DNA from: Porifericola rhodea
GTDB taxonomy: Bacteria; Bacteroidota; Bacteroidia; Cytophagales; Cyclobacteriaceae
NCBI RefSeq assembly: GCF_030506305.1
Contig: NZ_CP119421.1
Location: forward strand, 4,728,501-4,792,500
Length of the DNA stretch: 64,000 bases
Direction: 5' to 3'
A model generated the notes under the pieces. That model was not told the DNA's origin, did not search any database, and saw only the letters and a program-made list of their open reading frames with translations. The position numbers were made by a program, and so were the translations under genes. Positions 28,363 through 36,946 of the stretch are shown here, one piece after another (position 1 is the stretch's first letter; every line of letters begins with the position of its first letter).

Positions 28363-31263
28363 ATGGCAAGCTGTTCTGACCGGAGAACATTCAGCTTATA
28401 TGGTACAAAACTTTTAAGTTTTACTGCTTTGAAACACTTCTTACCAAAAATACTTGCAGCTACTTTATTAATTGTAGCCGCAATACCCGCTAAGGCTACA
28501 CACATAAGAGCAGGCGAAATTATCGCTGAGTTGATCAATTGTCAGTCGTACACTTATCGTTTTAGAATTATTGGTTATGAGGATACTGGCTCTGATGTAG
28601 AATTTGGTAATGGTGAGATCTATTTCGGACATGGCGACCCCGTTGACTTAAGTACAGAGAACGACTTTTTTACGCGTGAAGAAATTGATAACGAAAAGCT
28701 TATACGAGTCAGTGAATTCGTGATTACCCATACCTTTCCGGGCCCTGGCGAATACACTATATCTTTTCGCGAATTCAACCGAAACGATGAAATTCTGAAC
28801 ATTTCCAATTCAGTACAAACACCATTTTATATAGAAACCACACTCGTCATTGACAATTTTATAGCATGTAATAGTTCACCTATATTATTAAACCCTCCGG
28901 TAGATGGAGCAGTCATTGGCAAACAATTCTTACATAACCCTGGCGCTTATGATCCCGATGGTGATAGCCTTTCGTACAAATTTGTGCTACCCAAACAAGA
29001 TGTTGATGAGCCTGTAGATGGTTATACTTTCCCTGATGAATACGATCAGACTGCTGGCTTTAATGACAACCCAATCAAACAGGATGGTAGCAGTCCTACA
29101 GAAATTACACTTGATCCAGTTACCGGAGAATTGGTATGGGATTCTCCCGCTAACGCAGGAGAATATAATGTTGCTTTTATTGTTGAAGAATGGAGGTTAA
29201 TTGACGGTGAGTGGGTACGGCTGGGTTATGTAACACGAGATATGCAGATTCTTGTGGAAGATGCTGACAACGATCCGCCTGAGCTTACCATTCCGCTGGA
29301 TACCTGTATAGAAGCTGGCTCAGAATTACTGGCCGAAATTATAGGAACCGACCCTGACAATGATCAGGTTGTACTTACCGCTTTTGGGGGAGTATTTGAA
29401 CAGGAAAGTTCTCCTGCACAATTTTCGCCTGATCCTCCAGTACCTCAAAACTCTCCGGCCACCGGTACATTCCGCTGGCAGACAAATTGTAATCACGTAA
29501 GAGATAAACCTTATCAGATTAATTTCCGTGCGGCAGATTATGAACCCGCTACCGGACCCTCACTGGCAGATTTTAAAATCTGGAACGTGACCGTAGTCGC
29601 CCCTGCACCCACAGGACTACTCGCTGAAGCAGCACCGGGCAGAAATGTAAACCTGCAATGGGATAATTACTCCTGCACCGATCAGGCTGAAATTATTCAG
29701 ATCTGGAGGAAAACAGATAGCACTACCTTTGAACCAGAAAACTGCCAGGTAGGTATACCAGAAGGCTTAGGCTATGAACTCGTCGCAGAAGTGGATGCCA
29801 ATGTAGTTTCATTCAAAGATGAAGATTTAAACCCAGGAGTTAACTATTGCTATCGCCTAGTAGCAGTTTACCCTCAGCCAGGAGGAGGCAAAAGCTACGC
29901 ATCTACGGAAGCATGTGTAGAAATGCTGGCTGATGCCCCAGTCATTACGCATGTTACGGTAGACGAAACGGGAAACGACAATGGTGAGATTACCGTGAGC
30001 TGGCGTTCACCTTTTGAGATTGACGAAGCACTGTTTCCTCCACCATTTACGTATGAAGTCGTTCGTGTAAACCCACAGAACCCTGATGGAGCAGGTGAAG
30101 TAATCTCGCCTCGCAGTACAGATACTACTTTTGTAGATACCGGCTTAAACACTCTGGATGACGTATATGGCTATAAAATTTACCTCTATGATGCCAGCGA
30201 AAACCTGATTGACTCTTCTGCAGTAGCGTTTTCTGTACGCTTAGAGCCTACGCCACTGGTGGGTAGCGTAGAACTTAAATGGTCTGCTGATGTTCCCTGG
30301 TCATTGAATTCGCCCGAATATGCTTACCATTATATTTACAGAAATAAAGTAGATGCTAATGATGAAGAAAGATTTGTACTGATAGATAGTGTTAATGTAA
30401 CTTCTGGTAACTATCACTATATGGATGATGGCAGCTTTAATGGGTTGCCTTTATCCGACGAAGAAGAATATTGTTACTATGTAGTTACGCAGGGTAGTTA
30501 CGGAAACGATAAAATAAATCCTCCACCCTTAATTAACTTATCTCAGGTAGCTTGTGCCCAGCCTAATGATACCATTCCTCCATGTACACCAGTTGCTTTA
30601 AGTATTCCTGATGGTTCCCTTGAAAGTTGCGAAGCTTTTGCAGCAGGACAACTAGACTGTGGTTTCCAAGATTACCAGAATGTATTGGTTTGGGATGAAA
30701 ACAACGATGCATCCTGTGATGATGATGTGCGCTCTTATAACATATATTTCTCCGCCAGCGGTGAAGATGGCACATTTGAAATAATAGGTTCGTCTAATGA
30801 AGGGCGCTTTGTACACGGCCCAATTTCTTCTCTGGCTGGCTGCTATCGTATTTCAGCAGTAGACCGTTCGGGCAATGAAAGTGAGCTCAGCGAACCAATT
30901 TGTACCGACAATTGCCCATATTATGAACTCCCTAACGTATTTACTCCTAATGGCGATGGAGAAAACGATACTTTCCGCCCTATGGATGGGTCTAATGGTG
31001 ACTTCAGCAGATGCCCAAGGTTTGTAGAAAGTGTGTCGCTCAGAGTAATTAACCGCTGGGGTAAAGAGGTCTATACTTTTCAGTCTGGAAATGAAAATAG
31101 TATTTATATTGATTGGGATGGACGTTCAGAAAACGGCAGCCTCCTTCCGGCTGGCGTATACTATTATGTAGCAGAAGTGAAGTTTATTACCTTAGATCCC
31201 GCCAAACGAGAACAAACAATAAAGGGCAGAGTTAGTATTGTCTATGAACGAGATCAACTCTAA
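28363..31263 (+). CDS. Large secreted protein with gliding-motility-type (CHU/T9SS type B) C-terminal sorting domain
   Basis: 966 residues. After about 30 basic/polar residues a hydrophobic signal segment (FLPKILAATLLIVAAIPAKA) is followed by THIRAGEIIAEL. The body consists of beta-rich modules: two cadherin/Ig-like regions with AYDPDGDSLSYKF and GTDPDNDQVVLT motifs, then fibronectin-III-like repeats (about 415-760). The C-terminal 90 residues carry LPNVFTPNGDGENDTFRP, INRWGKEVYTF, WDGRSENGSLLPAGVYYY. This is the type B signal that directs export through the type IX system. The likely role is a surface adhesin or motility-associated protein. The ligand is unknown. Confidence 0.9.
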   Translation: MASCSDRRTFSLYGTKLLSFTALKHFLPKILAATLLIVAAIPAKATHIRAGEIIAELINCQSYTYRFRIIGYEDTGSDVEFGNGEIYFGHGDPVDLSTENDFFTREEIDNEKLIRVSEFVITHTFPGPGEYTISFREFNRNDEILNISNSVQTPFYIETTLVIDNFIACNSSPILLNPPVDGAVIGKQFLHNPGAYDPDGDSLSYKFVLPKQDVDEPVDGYTFPDEYDQTAGFNDNPIKQDGSSPTEITLDPVTGELVWDSPANAGEYNVAFIVEEWRLIDGEWVRLGYVTRDMQILVEDADNDPPELTIPLDTCIEAGSELLAEIIGTDPDNDQVVLTAFGGVFEQESSPAQFSPDPPVPQNSPATGTFRWQTNCNHVRDKPYQINFRAADYEPATGPSLADFKIWNVTVVAPAPTGLLAEAAPGRNVNLQWDNYSCTDQAEIIQIWRKTDSTTFEPENCQVGIPEGLGYELVAEVDANVVSFKDEDLNPGVNYCYRLVAVYPQPGGGKSYASTEACVEMLADAPVITHVTVDETGNDNGEITVSWRSPFEIDEALFPPPFTYEVVRVNPQNPDGAGEVISPRSTDTTFVDTGLNTLDDVYGYKIYLYDASENLIDSSAVAFSVRLEPTPLVGSVELKWSADVPWSLNSPEYAYHYIYRNKVDANDEERFVLIDSVNVTSGNYHYMDDGSFNGLPLSDEEEYCYYVVTQGSYGNDKINPPPLINLSQVACAQPNDTIPPCTPVALSIPDGSLESCEAFAAGQLDCGFQDYQNVLVWDENNDASCDDDVRSYNIYFSASGEDGTFEIIGSSNEGRFVHGPISSLAGCYRISAVDRSGNESELSEPICTDNCPYYELPNVFTPNGDGENDTFRPMDGSNGDFSRCPRFVESVSLRVINRWGKEVYTFQSGNENSIYIDWDGRSENGSLLPAGVYYYVAEVKFITLDPAKREQTIKGRVSIVYERDQL

Positions 31264-31675
31264 AAGCGATTCAGAGCATTACGATATTATTCTATTTGAC
31301 GGCGTGTGTAACCTTTGTAACCACGCCGTTCATTTTATTATAGACCGTGATCCCAAAGGTCGTTATAGATTTGCTTCTCTACAGTCTGAGGTGGGACATG
31401 ACCGATTACAAAAGCATGGGCTCCCAAGCAATCAAATGGACAGCCTGGTACTCATCCGAAATGGGCAAACGTATCTAAAAAGCACAGGGGCATTGTATAT
31501 TGCCAGACACCTTTCTGGGCTCTGGCCATTAAGTTTTGCTTTTATTATCATACCCTCTCCTTTACGCAACTTTTTATACGATTTGCTTGCCAGATACAGA
31601 TATAAGATATTTGGGAGATCGGATAGCTGTCGTTATCCTACTAACGAACTTAAATTAAGATTTTTAGACTATTAA
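31244..31675 (+). CDS. DUF393 / DCC-family thiol-disulfide oxidoreductase-like protein
   Basis: About 143 residues. The family-defining DGVCNLC (DxxCxxC) is at about residues 17-23, followed by FIIDRDPKGRYRFASLQS and the C-terminal RYPTNELKLRF. The two cysteines resemble a thioredoxin-like redox pair, but the biochemical role of the family is not established. The ATG at 31244 overlaps the end of the previous gene by 20 nt; a TTG at 31238 is the only alternative upstream. fabD follows 9 nt later. Confidence 0.87.
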   Translation: MNEINSKSDSEHYDIILFDGVCNLCNHAVHFIIDRDPKGRYRFASLQSEVGHDRLQKHGLPSNQMDSLVLIRNGQTYLKSTGALYIARHLSGLWPLSFAFIIIPSPLRNFLYDLLARYRYKIFGRSDSCRYPTNELKLRFLDY

Positions 31676-31684
31676 CCGTTACTT

Positions 31685-32560
31685 ATGAAGGCATACGTTT
31701 TTCCCGGACAGGGGGCTCAATTCACAGGTATGGGCAAAGACCTCTACGAAAACAATGTAAAAGCAAAAGAATATTTTACCAGAGCTAATGATGTTCTGGG
31801 CTTTAAAATCACAGATGTGATGTTTGAAGGAAGCGAAGATGAGCTAAAACAAACTAAAATTACGCAGCCTGCTGTATTTTTACATTCAGTAATTACCGCG
31901 CTTACTTCTGAAAACTTTAATCCAGATGCTGTAGCAGGCCACTCACTGGGAGAATTTTCAGCTCTGGTAGCTAATGGTACACTTTCCTTTGAAGATGGAC
32001 TGCAACTTGTATTAAAAAGAGCTTTGGCTATGCAAAAGGCCTGTGAGATTAACCCTTCTTCTATGGCTGCAGTTTTGGGTTTGGAAGACGCAATTGTAGA
32101 AGATGTGTGCCGCAGTATAGAGAACGAAGTAGTAATACCTGCTAACTACAATTCTCCAGGTCAGATTGTAATTTCTGGAACACATAAGGGCTTGGAGATA
32201 GCTTCTGAAAAACTAAAGGAAAAAGGCGCTAAGCGTGTAGTACCTCTAGCAGTGGGCGGAGCTTTTCATTCACCGCTTATGCAACCTGCGCATGATGAGC
32301 TTGAGGAGGCTATCAACGCTACAGATTTTAAAAAACCGACTTGCCCGGTATACCAGAATGTAGATGCTATGCCGTATCAGGATGTAGAAGAGATAAAAAG
32401 AAATATAGTAGCACAGCTTACCGCTCCCGTAAGATGGGCACAATCAGTTGCGAATATGATAAATGAAGGAACTGACCACTTTGTAGAGTGTGGCCCAGGG
32501 AAGGTATTGCAGGGACTGATCAAAAAAATAGACCGCTCAGTAAGCACTGAAGGTCTGTAA
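31685..32560 (+). CDS. fabD: Malonyl-CoA:ACP transacylase
   Basis: A 291-residue enzyme that transfers malonyl from CoA to acyl carrier protein for fatty acid synthesis. The N-terminal FPGQGAQFTGMG is the oxyanion region. The nucleophile Ser sits in GHSLGEFSAL (near 88-97), the Arg is in LKRALAMQ, and the His is in GGAFHSPLM (near 199). Complete and of normal length. It is 9 nt behind the DUF393 gene and ends at a hairpin. Confidence 0.95.
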   Translation: MKAYVFPGQGAQFTGMGKDLYENNVKAKEYFTRANDVLGFKITDVMFEGSEDELKQTKITQPAVFLHSVITALTSENFNPDAVAGHSLGEFSALVANGTLSFEDGLQLVLKRALAMQKACEINPSSMAAVLGLEDAIVEDVCRSIENEVVIPANYNSPGQIVISGTHKGLEIASEKLKEKGAKRVVPLAVGGAFHSPLMQPAHDELEEAINATDFKKPTCPVYQNVDAMPYQDVEEIKRNIVAQLTAPVRWAQSVANMINEGTDHFVECGPGKVLQGLIKKIDRSVSTEGL

Positions 32561-32567
32561 ACTACTA

Positions 32568-32597
32568 AAGCTTACGGGAGGCTGCTCCTGTAAGCTT
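32568..32597. terminator. Hairpin between fabD and the small minus-strand gene
   Basis: AAGCTTACGGGAG and CTCCtGTAAGCTT pair with one bulged or mismatched base around a GCTG loop. There is no strong T-tract on either side, so it is a terminator of uncertain strength shared by converging genes. Confidence 0.6.
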
Positions 32598-32618
32598 CAT
32601 ATCTTATATTATAATCCT

Positions 32619-32834
32619 TTAATTAGGATACTTATTCACTCTATCTACCAGATATTTTCTGGAAAAGCATTGATTCACTTTACTTTCCGGCATTGATCTT
32701 TCAACCTTCTTATGTTGAATCAATTGCTTGTCTATATCCTCAATGAAAGACTTCATACGCTTGATCTGCTCTGCCAATGTTTTATTGTATTCTTTCAAAG
32801 CCTCAATGAGGTCGGTAGTTTTATTATTTTTCAT
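32619..32834 (-). CDS. Small coiled-coil protein of unknown function
   Basis: 71 residues, highly charged. Residues 5-45 form a likely amphipathic helix or coiled coil (LIEALKEYNKTLAEQIKRMK). The C-terminus has one Cys and a basic tail. No signal peptide. It lies between two hairpins and in a stretch without any better frame, so it is probably real, but there is no family to support it. Confidence 0.5.
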   Translation of the reverse strand: MKNNKTTDLIEALKEYNKTLAEQIKRMKSFIEDIDKQLIQHKKVERSMPESKVNQCFSRKYLVDRVNKYPN

Positions 32835-33074
32835 AGTTTAGCCTTTAGAAAAAAAATGACATTTCTAAGATAAACATTACATAAGCATTTATACAAATAA
32901 TTGGTACAAATTATTTATTAGCATAGTCCAAAGTAATGTTCAATTGTTTAAGCTAAGTAGTGTATAAGGCTATACTTAACGTCACATAATAATCAGATTT
33001 ACAACCACTTATAGTTTACAACACAAAAACTTCTCAAATAAATCCATATAACTGAAACTCATATTATTTAAGAA

Positions 33075-33102
33075 TAAAAAAATAGCCCGAATGTTCGGGC
33101 TA
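33075..33102 (-). terminator. Terminator of the minus-strand lipoprotein gene
   Basis: ATAGCCCGAA (33082-33091) pairs perfectly with TTCGGGCTAT (33093-33102). On the minus strand a run of seven T follows, 28 nt past the stop of the gene at 33130. The rest of the gap 32835-33129 is A/T-rich with no visible gene. Confidence 0.85.
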
Positions 33103-33129
33103 TACAAACTTATCATTAAATTGTACTAT

Positions 33130-33744
33130 TTATAGCACATCAAGTAATACGAATACAAGTCCTAGTATTACCAGTACAGTACCAATTGCATAAAGAACAG
33201 GGGTACCAATTATTAGAAGGATCAAACCTGCTGCCCCTAAAATTATTCCAGTACGTAAATTACCGGTAACATCAGCTTGATTTTTTACTTCTTCTGGAGC
33301 ACTTTTATACTCTTTTGTTAATGCTTTAATTTCTTTTTTTAGCTCTTTTTGTTCTGCCTTTCTTTCTTTCTTAAGGGCTTTTTTCTCGGCTTTACTTAAA
33401 TTTTCATTTGCTGCTGCTTTCTCTTCGGCCTGCAGTTCTTTTACCTTCATCATTTTTTCTTTCACCTGTTCTACTTTTTGCTCAATAGACCTAACGGCTG
33501 CTACAGTTTCAGTAGAAACAAAGGCTTCAGTAGCTTCCTCACTGGCTTCATGCTCTAAAATTTCAATGGCTTCAGCTTTCTCTAAAGGAGCAGAGTCTGT
33601 TTTAGGAGCCTGCGCTACACTTTTGGGTGTCTGCTTAAAATAGTAAGAGTTTCCGAAAGCAACTTTGCTAGACTCACAGGAAGAAAAGAGTACAAGCACA
33701 CATAGAGAAAAAGCCAGGCTTACAGTAATTTGGATGCTTTTCAT
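33130..33744 (-). CDS. Predicted lipoprotein with coiled coil and C-terminal membrane segments
   Basis: 204 residues. The lipoprotein signal MKSIQITVSLAFSLCVLVLFSSC has Cys near 23. Residues 75-150 are Lys/Glu-rich and predicted coiled coil (KAEKKALKKERKAEQKELKK). The C-terminal 40 residues form two hydrophobic stretches (GIILGAAGLILLIIGTPVLY and AIGTVLVILGLVFVLLDVL), like the PMP3/DUF-type tails of many Bacteroidota lipoproteins. This would tether the protein to a membrane at both ends. Function is unknown; an envelope-spanning structural role is a guess. Confidence 0.7.
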   Translation of the reverse strand: MKSIQITVSLAFSLCVLVLFSSCESSKVAFGNSYYFKQTPKSVAQAPKTDSAPLEKAEAIEILEHEASEEATEAFVSTETVAAVRSIEQKVEQVKEKMMKVKELQAEEKAAANENLSKAEKKALKKERKAEQKELKKEIKALTKEYKSAPEEVKNQADVTGNLRTGIILGAAGLILLIIGTPVLYAIGTVLVILGLVFVLLDVL

Positions 33745-33893
33745 AAAGTGTTTGGTTTAATCTGTTTGCAAAAATAAAATGAACAACATCTTATGTTCGC
33801 TGCTAAGATAAGAGCTTGCGGGTGTAAAAGGAGAGCAAAATTGATATAAATACCACATTTGCACAGGCATAAACACGTACAGTGCCGAAGAAA

Positions 33894-34982
33894 TTAAGAA
33901 AGATGTGTCGGTATTTTCATACTCACCTTTGCGCCTTCCTGCTTTCTAACATTTGAATTAAACAGATGTAAAGCATCAAAGTAAGTGTCTGGGTGCGCAT
34001 TCATTAGGCTGCGCAATTGGTTCCAATATTTCAGAGGGTTAAGTATAAACCCTTCAGGCAGAGATACATAGGGTATATCTAAAATGTCTGCTACTTTCTC
34101 TCCCAGCAAAAAACGCATATACTGTGGTGCTAAAGTTTTTAGCCTTGCATCCATAGTATCGTGCATATACGATAAGAGTGCATTGGTAAGCCCTCTACCA
34201 GCTTCGGAGGGTTTAAAATGCCTTTCTGTAATCATTTTGTTCAATAGAAAGGCTTCTTTTGAAGTATCTGGTAATAATTTTTCTTCCACGCCCATAACGT
34301 AGCTGGCCACATTCCACAAATGAATATAAGCCTCACTTTCGTCTTTGCTTACCTTGATACCCAGTTTTCTCATACCCCTTACTGGAATCAGGGACATAGA
34401 AAGGTTAGTACCCGCCATATCTTCCTGATTAATAGGCATTCCCCAGACAACATTCCAATCCCTCTTTTTTAATATATGATAGCGGATAGTGGCATGGATT
34501 AAGCGGACTTTTTGTGCACTGGCTATCGCCGATCCTTTTGCAGAGAATCCTTCGGGGCTGGCAACATCAAAAACATACTTACCCGTTTCTAGCAAACGTT
34601 TACCTGTATCGTCCCGCATACGTTTAGAAAGCCACAATACCTGAGCACCGTCTGCCGCAGCATAATCGTAGGGTAATGACATTAATGCGAGCATAAATGA
34701 AAGAGAGGTAGCATGTGTTCTAAAAAACTTTTGTCCCTTTTGGATGAGTTGCACATCGGCCCATTGGGGCAACTGTCTGGATTGGTCAAAAAAGTCTTTT
34801 ACCTCAAGAGGTAATCCATTTGGCAGAGAGTAATTGTTATGATCAAGGCTATGGATAATATTACGAAAGTCGGCGGCTCTTCCTGATTCAAATATGGATT
34901 TTATTGCGGCATCAGCAAGTGGGTCAGTACGTTTGCGTGCCTGATCAAGAAAATTATTCTGATAGTATTTAATTTTATGCAT
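33894..34982 (-). CDS. MpaB/latex-clearing-protein family (DUF2236) oxygenase-like protein
   Basis: 362 residues, mostly helical, no signal peptide. Conserved features are FFRTHATSLSFMLALMSLPYDYAAADGAQVL (helix with the THA motif), a histidine-rich segment RLIHATIRYHILKKRDW, WGMPINQEDMAGTNLSMS and SEAYIHLWNVASYVMGV. These histidines fit the haem-b pocket of rubber oxygenase Lcp and MpaB-type enzymes. The substrate cannot be predicted. The start at 34982 overlaps the opposite-strand region upstream of the PPK2 gene. Confidence 0.8.
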   Translation of the reverse strand: MHKIKYYQNNFLDQARKRTDPLADAAIKSIFESGRAADFRNIIHSLDHNNYSLPNGLPLEVKDFFDQSRQLPQWADVQLIQKGQKFFRTHATSLSFMLALMSLPYDYAAADGAQVLWLSKRMRDDTGKRLLETGKYVFDVASPEGFSAKGSAIASAQKVRLIHATIRYHILKKRDWNVVWGMPINQEDMAGTNLSMSLIPVRGMRKLGIKVSKDESEAYIHLWNVASYVMGVEEKLLPDTSKEAFLLNKMITERHFKPSEAGRGLTNALLSYMHDTMDARLKTLAPQYMRFLLGEKVADILDIPYVSLPEGFILNPLKYWNQLRSLMNAHPDTYFDALHLFNSNVRKQEGAKVSMKIPTHLS

Positions 34983-35051
34983 GAGGCTGTTTTTGTAATT
35001 AACAATATTCTACTGATCAGGGTTTATGCAAAAAAATTATATAAAGAGTTT

Positions 35052-35936
35052 ATGTTTGATTTAGATCGTATAATAGCACACCCCCACCAACAAATAGAGC
35101 TGGCAAATTATGCCACTAACTATACCGGAACAATCAAAGACAAAGAAGAGTCTAAAAGTATAAGAGCGGCAAACCTAGAAAAGTTGACAGAATTACAAGA
35201 CATTCTTTATGCATTTGATAAACATGCCATCCTCATCATTTTTCAGGCTATGGATGCGGCAGGTAAAGACAGTACTATCAAGCATGTTATGTCTGGTGTC
35301 AACCCTCAAGGTTGTAGAGTTGTAAGCTTTAAAGCACCCAGCTCTCGTGAGTTGCAGCACGATTTTCTATGGAGAACGTATCGTGAATTACCTGAACGTG
35401 GAAAAATAGGAATCTTCAATCGCTCCTATTACGAAGAAGTATTGGTAACCCGAGTAATGCCTCAGTATATTTTAAAACAAGGGATACCCGGTATAAAAAC
35501 TCTGAAAGACATCACTCCTTCTTTTTGGGAAGAAAGATACCGTTCCATCAACGAAATGGAGAGGCATCTATACCAAAACGGTACGCTTATTCTCAAATTC
35601 TTTCTTCACCTCTCTAAAGAAGAGCAGAAAAATCGTTTTATGAAACGCATAGAAAGACCTGACAAGCATTGGAAGTTTGATATGAGCGATATTGAAGCCC
35701 GGCAAAATTGGGATAAATACCAGGAAGCTTACGAGTCAGCTATCAACCATACGTCTACCAATTATGCACCCTGGCATATTATTCCTGCTGACCATAAGTG
35801 GTTTATGCGCACTGCGGTTAGCCAGATTATCGTAGATCAATTGGAAAAGCTAAATCTGCAATACCCAAAAGTGAACAAACTTCAGTTGGAAAACATAGAA
35901 AAAGCAAGACAAGTACTTGATTCAGAGAAAAACTAG
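35052..35936 (+). CDS. Polyphosphate kinase 2 family nucleotide phosphotransferase
   Basis: About 295 residues. P-loop AMDAAGKDSTIKH (near 73-85), Walker-B region GIFNRSYYEEVLVTRV, and the lid-type segment HLSKEEQKNRFMKRIERPDKHWKF define PPK2. It transfers phosphate from polyphosphate to AMP, ADP or related nucleotides. The length and sequence style resemble the single-domain class III enzymes known from Cytophaga relatives, but the class is inferred. The frame extends upstream to 34977, overlapping the divergent gene. The ATG at 35052 (MFDLDRIIAHP) is the natural start. It overlaps the next minus-strand gene tail by 4 nt. Confidence 0.9.
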   Translation: MFDLDRIIAHPHQQIELANYATNYTGTIKDKEESKSIRAANLEKLTELQDILYAFDKHAILIIFQAMDAAGKDSTIKHVMSGVNPQGCRVVSFKAPSSRELQHDFLWRTYRELPERGKIGIFNRSYYEEVLVTRVMPQYILKQGIPGIKTLKDITPSFWEERYRSINEMERHLYQNGTLILKFFLHLSKEEQKNRFMKRIERPDKHWKFDMSDIEARQNWDKYQEAYESAINHTSTNYAPWHIIPADHKWFMRTAVSQIIVDQLEKLNLQYPKVNKLQLENIEKARQVLDSEKN

Positions 35937-36844
35937 CCAAGGCTTTTAAGGTAGTTGACACTGTGCCTAAGTTCATCAAGTACATCCTGACTTTTCTGTA
36001 AATTTATCAGGTACAAGGGCACTTCAGCCTTACTGCTTAATATTTCGTTGAAATCTACCTTCCCTTTTCCTAATGGTTGGTACGCCGCCGGGGGAAGGGT
36101 AATTCCTTTATAAGACTGGGGTATATCTTTGCCCAGGTCCCCAAACTGAAGTAAGGCCATAAATTCAGCATGCTTGTCCATAAATCCGCGGAGATCTACT
36201 CCAGCCAGGCTTGCCCAAAATACGTCAAACTCTAGTTTTACCAGCTTACTATCCAAATACTTCAAAAGCTCCTGCATGGGAGAGCTGTCTTCCATTGGCT
36301 GAAACTCAAAGGCATGGTGATGATAGCATAGCTGTATACCTGCCTGCTGACATTTCTCCCCGGCCAGATTTAATTTGTCAGCAAATGTTCCGTACCATTG
36401 TAAGTCTCCCCTATCCTGTGGAAATATTTCCGGAAAAATTAGGTACCTGAGATTGTACTTGACGGCTATAGCCAGCATATCATCAAAACTTTCTACTCCT
36501 TCAGGTTTAGCATTACCAAAAGCGGTATAGGGTTGCCAGTTTTCGGTAATATATGGACTAGGAAAATTAGCTACTTCCACCTGGAATCCCATACCTTTCA
36601 GAACAGGATATAAACGTTTGAGTTTACTCACATCAGGTAGTGCTAAATGCCGTATACCCAGCTCATAAATAAAGTCCAGAGTCTGCTGAGGATGCTGTAT
36701 TAACTCATTCTGTACGCAAGAGAGGTGTAGGCCGATCTTATCCATTAATGTAACGCTTTGATAGCTATACGAAGGCCTACTACTCAATATAGGCAAAGAG
36801 AGACCTAAGGCTGAAATAAACGCTCTGCGTGACAGTTTTTGCAT
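35933..36844 (-). CDS. Tat-exported sugar phosphate isomerase/epimerase-like TIM barrel
   Basis: 303 residues. The N-terminus SRRAFISALGLSLPIL is a twin-arginine signal. The mature part is a xylose-isomerase-like TIM barrel with GIRHLALPDVS, CYHHHAFEFQP (a metal-binding His/Glu region) and LEFDVFWASLAGVD. Such proteins act as sugar epimerases, dehydratases or 3-keto-sugar enzymes in Bacteroidota. The substrate is unknown. The related gene at 38547 and trehalase between them suggest a disaccharide/keto-sugar context. Confidence 0.82.
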   Translation of the reverse strand: MQKLSRRAFISALGLSLPILSSRPSYSYQSVTLMDKIGLHLSCVQNELIQHPQQTLDFIYELGIRHLALPDVSKLKRLYPVLKGMGFQVEVANFPSPYITENWQPYTAFGNAKPEGVESFDDMLAIAVKYNLRYLIFPEIFPQDRGDLQWYGTFADKLNLAGEKCQQAGIQLCYHHHAFEFQPMEDSSPMQELLKYLDSKLVKLEFDVFWASLAGVDLRGFMDKHAEFMALLQFGDLGKDIPQSYKGITLPPAAYQPLGKGKVDFNEILSSKAEVPLYLINLQKSQDVLDELRHSVNYLKSLG

Positions 36845-36946
36845 GTGTTAGCTATTTGTTTAAACTGATGCAGCTATAAACTCTTAACAATAGGTTTGTA
36901 TCAGGTGTTAAAAGTGCAATAACTTTACAACTAACTTAGAAAAACT

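Noticed and set aside
34977-35051. Extension of the PPK2 gene upstream to 34977
   Set aside because: It would overlap the start of the divergent oxygenase gene; ATG 35052 gives the normal family N-terminus.
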